Source: Clostridiales bacterium (lineage in GTDB: Bacteria; Bacillota; Clostridia; Oscillospirales; QAKW01). From it: a stretch of 19,761 nt of DNA. The stretch spans positions 1-19,761 of the forward strand of contig QAKW01000087.1 in assembly GCA_003343605.1 (NCBI GenBank), written 5' to 3'. This document shows positions 19,727 to 19,761 of the stretch, one piece after another. The notes beneath the pieces were generated by a model, which made no database searches, was not told the origin of the DNA, and was given only the letters and a program-made list of their open reading frames with translations. Within the stretch, counting starts at the first letter, position 1. Each line of letters starts with the position of its first letter. The position numbers and the translations under genes were made by a program.

Positions 19727-19761
19727 GGCCGGACAAACGCTCCCCCGGAGCCTTTGTCTTC

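Noticed and set aside
19361..19761. CRISPR array
   Set aside because: The repeats are imperfect, of variable length and self-complementary, with no regular spacers and no cas genes nearby.

Overview
The window (19,761 bp, mid-50s GC by eye) looks like ordinary chromosome of a spore-forming member of the Clostridia, most likely an Oscillospirales/Ruminococcaceae-type bacterium. The evidence is a bona fide spo0A gene, strong Gram-positive ribosome binding sites, near-consensus sigma-A promoters with 17-bp spacers, short intergenic gaps and many bidirectional hairpin terminators between convergent genes. The genus assignment is inference only. No phage structural genes, integrase, transposase or CRISPR array were seen.

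Layout. 1-46: 5' part of a tRNA-Ala(GGC) gene running off the left edge. 231-1505: membrane-anchored polysaccharide deacetylase, convergent with a small GIY-YIG nuclease-fold gene (1538-1780). 1886-3028: SGNH/GDSL esterase, convergent with a DMT-type transporter (3036-3959) whose promoter carries a perfect 11-bp inverted repeat. 4111-5628: COG2509-type FAD-dependent oxidoreductase. 5711-7538 (minus): a tight three-gene operon encoding a DUF5685 protein, a J-domain protein and a membrane zinc-ribbon protein, of unknown function. 7665-8333: DUF421 (YetF-like) membrane protein. 8397-8963: signal-less amidase_3, whose probable sigma-E-type promoter sits inside the terminator hairpin of the upstream gene. 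9002-11064 (minus): an ATPase of histidine-kinase type lacking the usual phosphoacceptor His, closely followed by galE. 11384-14960: a heterodimeric ABC multidrug-type exporter behind a structured leader of about 160 nt. 15004-15786 (minus): spo0A. 15924-16424 (minus) and 16622-17305 (plus): a GNAT acetyltransferase divergent from a LexA/CI-like S24 repressor, with matching operator-like sites at both promoters. 17385-19150 (minus): a marR-MATE efflux operon. 19217-19761: no convincing gene; a dense series of inverted repeats that includes two copies of one hairpin module.

Themes. Cell-envelope and sporulation functions recur: the deacetylase, the amidase, the DUF421 protein with a sigma-G/F-like promoter, and Spo0A with a perfect 0A box upstream. 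Two drug-efflux systems (ABC pair and MATE) each have their own visible control region. The most interesting points are the promoter-in-terminator arrangement ahead of the amidase, the shared CAC-N5-GTG operators of the S24 repressor/GNAT pair, the DUF5685/J-domain/zinc-ribbon operon, the leader ahead of the ABC exporter, the Spo0A receiver that lacks its conserved lysine, and the repeat-rich right end. No single clearly new multi-gene system is demonstrated; the DUF5685 operon is the best candidate for undescribed biochemistry.
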